Shown here: positions 61,516-64,000 of the stretch, piece by piece | Layout of the letters: every line of letters begins with the position of its first letter | Numbering within the stretch: position 1 is the first letter of the stretch | DNA from: Bacteroidota bacterium | Lineage (GTDB): Bacteria; Bacteroidota; Bacteroidia; Cytophagales; Cyclobacteriaceae | Length of the DNA: 64,000 nt | Direction: 5' to 3' | Assembly: GCA_018267135.1 (NCBI GenBank) | Contig: JAFDZA010000005.1 | Location: 62,001-126,000 of the forward strand | Position numbers and translations under genes: made by a program | The notes under the pieces: generated by a model | The model's input: the letters and a program-made list of their open reading frames with translations, nothing else | Databases searched by the model: none | Told to the model about the DNA's origin: nothing

Positions 61516-64000
61516 GTGTTTAAATCGTTTGTCTTTTTATTTTTTTTAATTGTGCTGAACGGGGCCGCTCAAAATTCGGTATTGAGCTCGGGTACGTGGT
61601 ACAAATTTTCGGTCGCTACCGATGGCGTTTATCGGATTGATTATGCCACCTTGCAGAAAGCCGGAATTAATCCTGCGCAAATCAATCCTAAGAATATTCG
61701 GTTGTATGCCGGGCAACCGGGGATGCTGCCTCAGCCTAACAGCACTCTGCGAATCAGTGATCCGGTGGAATTGGCCATTGCTGTCGTAGGCGAAGAAGAT
61801 GGAAAATTTGACGGAGGCGATTATATTCTTTTTTATGGACAAGGGCCTGACCTCAGTTCGTACGACACCAAGACTCATTTTTTCAGCTATACCAAAAATA
61901 GTTTCAGCGACAAAAGCTATTACTTTCTCACTGTTTCAGCGAGTGCCGGCCGAAGATTGCAAACAAGCGCCAGCCAGGCCGGCCTTTTTCCGGTTGTTAC
62001 TCAGTTCGATGATTTTGCTTTTTATGAAAATGACCTGTACAACATTCTGCACTCGGGGCGGCAATGGTTTGGCGAACAGTTCGATCAATCGTTGCAGCTT
62101 TCCATTCAGTTTTCGGTGCCGGGTATTGTTCCTAATTCTACCATCAAACTCACCAGCCATGTTATGGCGCAGTCCACCATCAATAGTTCATTCAACGTAA
62201 GTATGAACGGTGCTTCGGTTTTAACTCAGCCGGTAGCAGCCTGGCCTAACACCGCGTATGGCGCTAAAGGGGTGATTCAAATCGATACTATTCAGTTGAA
62301 TGAACAGACGGTGCAGGCCGCACAAAAAAACACTCAACTTATTTCTTATCAGTTTAACAAAGCATCGTCCGGGTTATCTATCGGGTATTTAAATTATGTG
62401 TTGTTTTCCATGCAGCGCACGCTCCAGCTTTATGGAGCACAAACTGGTTTTGTGTCGGCTGCCAGCACCGCCAACCCGGTTTCTTCTTTTCAAGTAGGGG
62501 CTGCCTCTTCATCTGTTTTAGTGTGGGATGTAACCAATCCGTTTTCGGTAAAAAATCAGCTCGTTGCGTTTAGCAACTCCGTCATCTCCTTCTCCACCAA
62601 CACCGATACATTAAAAAGATTTAGAGTGTTTAATCCCACTCAGATATCGCTGCCTGTTTTTGAAACTACATTGGTTAATCAAAATCTACATGCTATAACT
62701 CAGGCCGATGCTCTTATTATTACCAATGCGGCCTGGCGGGCCGAAGCCAACCGGCTGGCGATGTTTCGCCAAACACAAAATCAGTTGAATGTAGTTGTGG
62801 CCACTACGGATGCCATCTATAATGAATATGGCGGAGGCAAACCCGACTTCAGCGCCTTGCGCGATTTCATCCGCGATGTGTACAAAAAATCGGGCGGGCA
62901 ATTAAAATACGTTACGCTTTTTGGGCGAGGTTCGTACGATTACAAAAACCGGGTGTATGGCAATACCAACTTTGTTCCCATTTACGAATCGTACAACTCG
63001 CTCGATCCGCTGGGTTCCTATTCTTCCGATGATTACTTCGGTTTCCTGGAAGACAGTGAAGGAGCCTGGCCCGAAAACCCGGCCGTAAATTATTCGCTCG
63101 ATGTGGGGATTGGTCGGCTTCCGGTAAAATCATTGGCCGAAGCTAAATTAGTAGTAGATAAAATTATTGATTATGAAACAAACCCGAAACGCTTGGGTGC
63201 GTGGAGCACACAAATGTTATTTATAGGCGACAGTGGCGATGCCAACCTTCACCAAAGTTCGGCCGATCAATTGGCTACCTCCATTGACCAAAACCACAGT
63301 GAGTTTACGGCCAAACGATTTTTTGCAGACTCTTACCCGGCTGTTACCGAGCCGGTAGGGCAACGAAACCCGGGAGCTGTTAAGGCTCTTGATCTGGCCT
63401 TGCGCAAAGGGTATGCTGTTGTAAACTACACCGGGCATGGTTCAGAACAACTTTGGTCGAACGAACAAATTCTAACACCCGATCTGGTTCAGGGGTTGAA
63501 TAACGCTCCCTACTACCCGCTGTTTGTTACGGCTACGTGCGATTTCGGGAGGAATGATGACCCCTCGGTGATTTCATCCGGAGAGCTTTTGCTGTTACAA
63601 AAAGACGGAGGGGGAATCGGGTTAATTACTACATCCCGGCTGGTAAATGCCAGCACCAACTTCCCGCTGAATCAGGCATTCTACCAATCGTTGTTTACCA
63701 AAAACAATAACACCTTCAGACCAATCGGTTCAATCTTTAAAGACACCAAAAACAACAGCCTGGCCGGTATAAACAACCGAAATTTTTCTTTGCTTGGCGA
63801 TGCCTGCATGAAATTAATTTTGCCCGACAACCAGCTAACGGTTAGCCAAATAATAACCCTCTCGGGCGTAGATACGGTAAAGGCTCTTTCGCATGTTACC
63901 GTTATGGGGCAGGTGCAAAGTGGCGGCACGCAACTTACTCATTTTACCGGCACCGGCACGGCCGCCCTTTACGACAAGCCTCAGAGTTTAGCAACGCTGG
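61516..64000 (+). CDS. porU: Type IX secretion system sortase PorU (N-terminal part; runs off the window)
   Basis: The frame from GTG 61516 is open to the end of the window (828 codons). It opens with a signal peptide (FKSFVFLFFLIVLNGAAQ). It is followed by a beta-rich N-terminal region (LSSGTWYKFSVATDGVYRID, FYGQGPDLSSYD) and a gingipain-like C25 peptidase domain, with LKYVTLFGRGSYDYKNR, SLDVGIGRLPVKS, a catalytic His at about residue 641 (YTGHGSEQLW) and Cys at about residue 675 (TATCDFGRNDDPS). These match the His and Cys of PorU of P. gingivalis. It removes the C-terminal sorting domain of T9SS cargo such as the 1000-residue protein upstream and attaches A-LPS. I saw no frameshift on reading it through. 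Confidence 0.93.
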   Translation, partial: MFKSFVFLFFLIVLNGAAQNSVLSSGTWYKFSVATDGVYRIDYATLQKAGINPAQINPKNIRLYAGQPGMLPQPNSTLRISDPVELAIAVVGEEDGKFDGGDYILFYGQGPDLSSYDTKTHFFSYTKNSFSDKSYYFLTVSASAGRRLQTSASQAGLFPVVTQFDDFAFYENDLYNILHSGRQWFGEQFDQSLQLSIQFSVPGIVPNSTIKLTSHVMAQSTINSSFNVSMNGASVLTQPVAAWPNTAYGAKGVIQIDTIQLNEQTVQAAQKNTQLISYQFNKASSGLSIGYLNYVLFSMQRTLQLYGAQTGFVSAASTANPVSSFQVGAASSSVLVWDVTNPFSVKNQLVAFSNSVISFSTNTDTLKRFRVFNPTQISLPVFETTLVNQNLHAITQADALIITNAAWRAEANRLAMFRQTQNQLNVVVATTDAIYNEYGGGKPDFSALRDFIRDVYKKSGGQLKYVTLFGRGSYDYKNRVYGNTNFVPIYESYNSLDPLGSYSSDDYFGFLEDSEGAWPENPAVNYSLDVGIGRLPVKSLAEAKLVVDKIIDYETNPKRLGAWSTQMLFIGDSGDANLHQSSADQLATSIDQNHSEFTAKRFFADSYPAVTEPVGQRNPGAVKALDLALRKGYAVVNYTGHGSEQLWSNEQILTPDLVQGLNNAPYYPLFVTATCDFGRNDDPSVISSGELLLLQKDGGGIGLITTSRLVNASTNFPLNQAFYQSLFTKNNNTFRPIGSIFKDTKNNSLAGINNRNFSLLGDACMKLILPDNQLTVSQIITLSGVDTVKALSHVTVMGQVQSGGTQLTHFTGTGTAALYDKPQSLATL

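Overview
This is a chromosomal window from a member of the Bacteroidota, most likely a Cytophagales-type bacterium. The evidence is type IX secretion and gliding genes (GldH, a PorE-like OmpA lipoprotein, the start of the PorU sortase, a cargo protein with a C-terminal sorting domain), families largely confined to the phylum (DUF5686, DUF4783), and promoters of the TAnnTTTG type. Nearly everything from 2.8 kb onward is housekeeping and densely packed, with many stop/start overlaps.

Layout. 1-2818: an A+T-rich accessory patch with the tail of a type IIG restriction-methyltransferase, a truncated conserved ORF, a frameshifted YhcG/DUF1016 nuclease and a small membrane protein. It is bounded by a ~72-bp direct repeat and by a recurring AGCCGCTAACAT motif with an imperfect inverted repeat. 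2819-11025 (minus): DUF5686, nadD, gmk, a zinc-type anti-sigma factor with its ECF sigma factor, nadC, DUF4783 and a PorE-like OmpA protein. 11-16.8 kb: methyltransferase, M20 dipeptidase, UDP-sugar enzymes (ugd and UDP-glucuronate decarboxylase). 16.9-27.3 kb: acyl-CoA dehydrogenase, rpsU-Xer recombinase-hpf, metK, an RsmI-like methyltransferase, lysA, hydrolases, a glycosyltransferase. 27.3-36.6 kb: TonB-dependent receptor, ispH, a 57-codon ORF, HtrA, RlmI-like methyltransferase, DEAD helicase, pyrC, tRNA-His. 36.9-49.7 kb: beta-lactamase-fold hydrolase, polA, acyl-CoA ligase, lipoproteins, M28 peptidase, gltD, a polytopic membrane protein, rbfA, a LolE-type permease. 49.7-53.2 kb (minus): purD, a VapBC-like toxin-antitoxin pair, ricT, gldH, all overlapping or abutting. 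53.3-58.6 kb: a 1000-residue T9SS cargo protein, then a DUF433/DUF5615 toxin-antitoxin pair inserted between two copies of the guaB 3' end, then guaB. 58.7-64 kb: truA, a haem-binding protein, an MBL-fold hydrolase, pssA and porU (runs off the window).

The most unusual structures are the two places where a short repeat brackets a small defence or toxin-antitoxin segment. At guaB the repeat is a 144-bp second copy of the gene's own 3' end with four substitutions. At the left edge a ~72-bp repeat brackets restriction and nuclease remnants. No integrase, transposase, CRISPR array or rRNA gene was seen. All family assignments come from reading the sequence; no database search was run.
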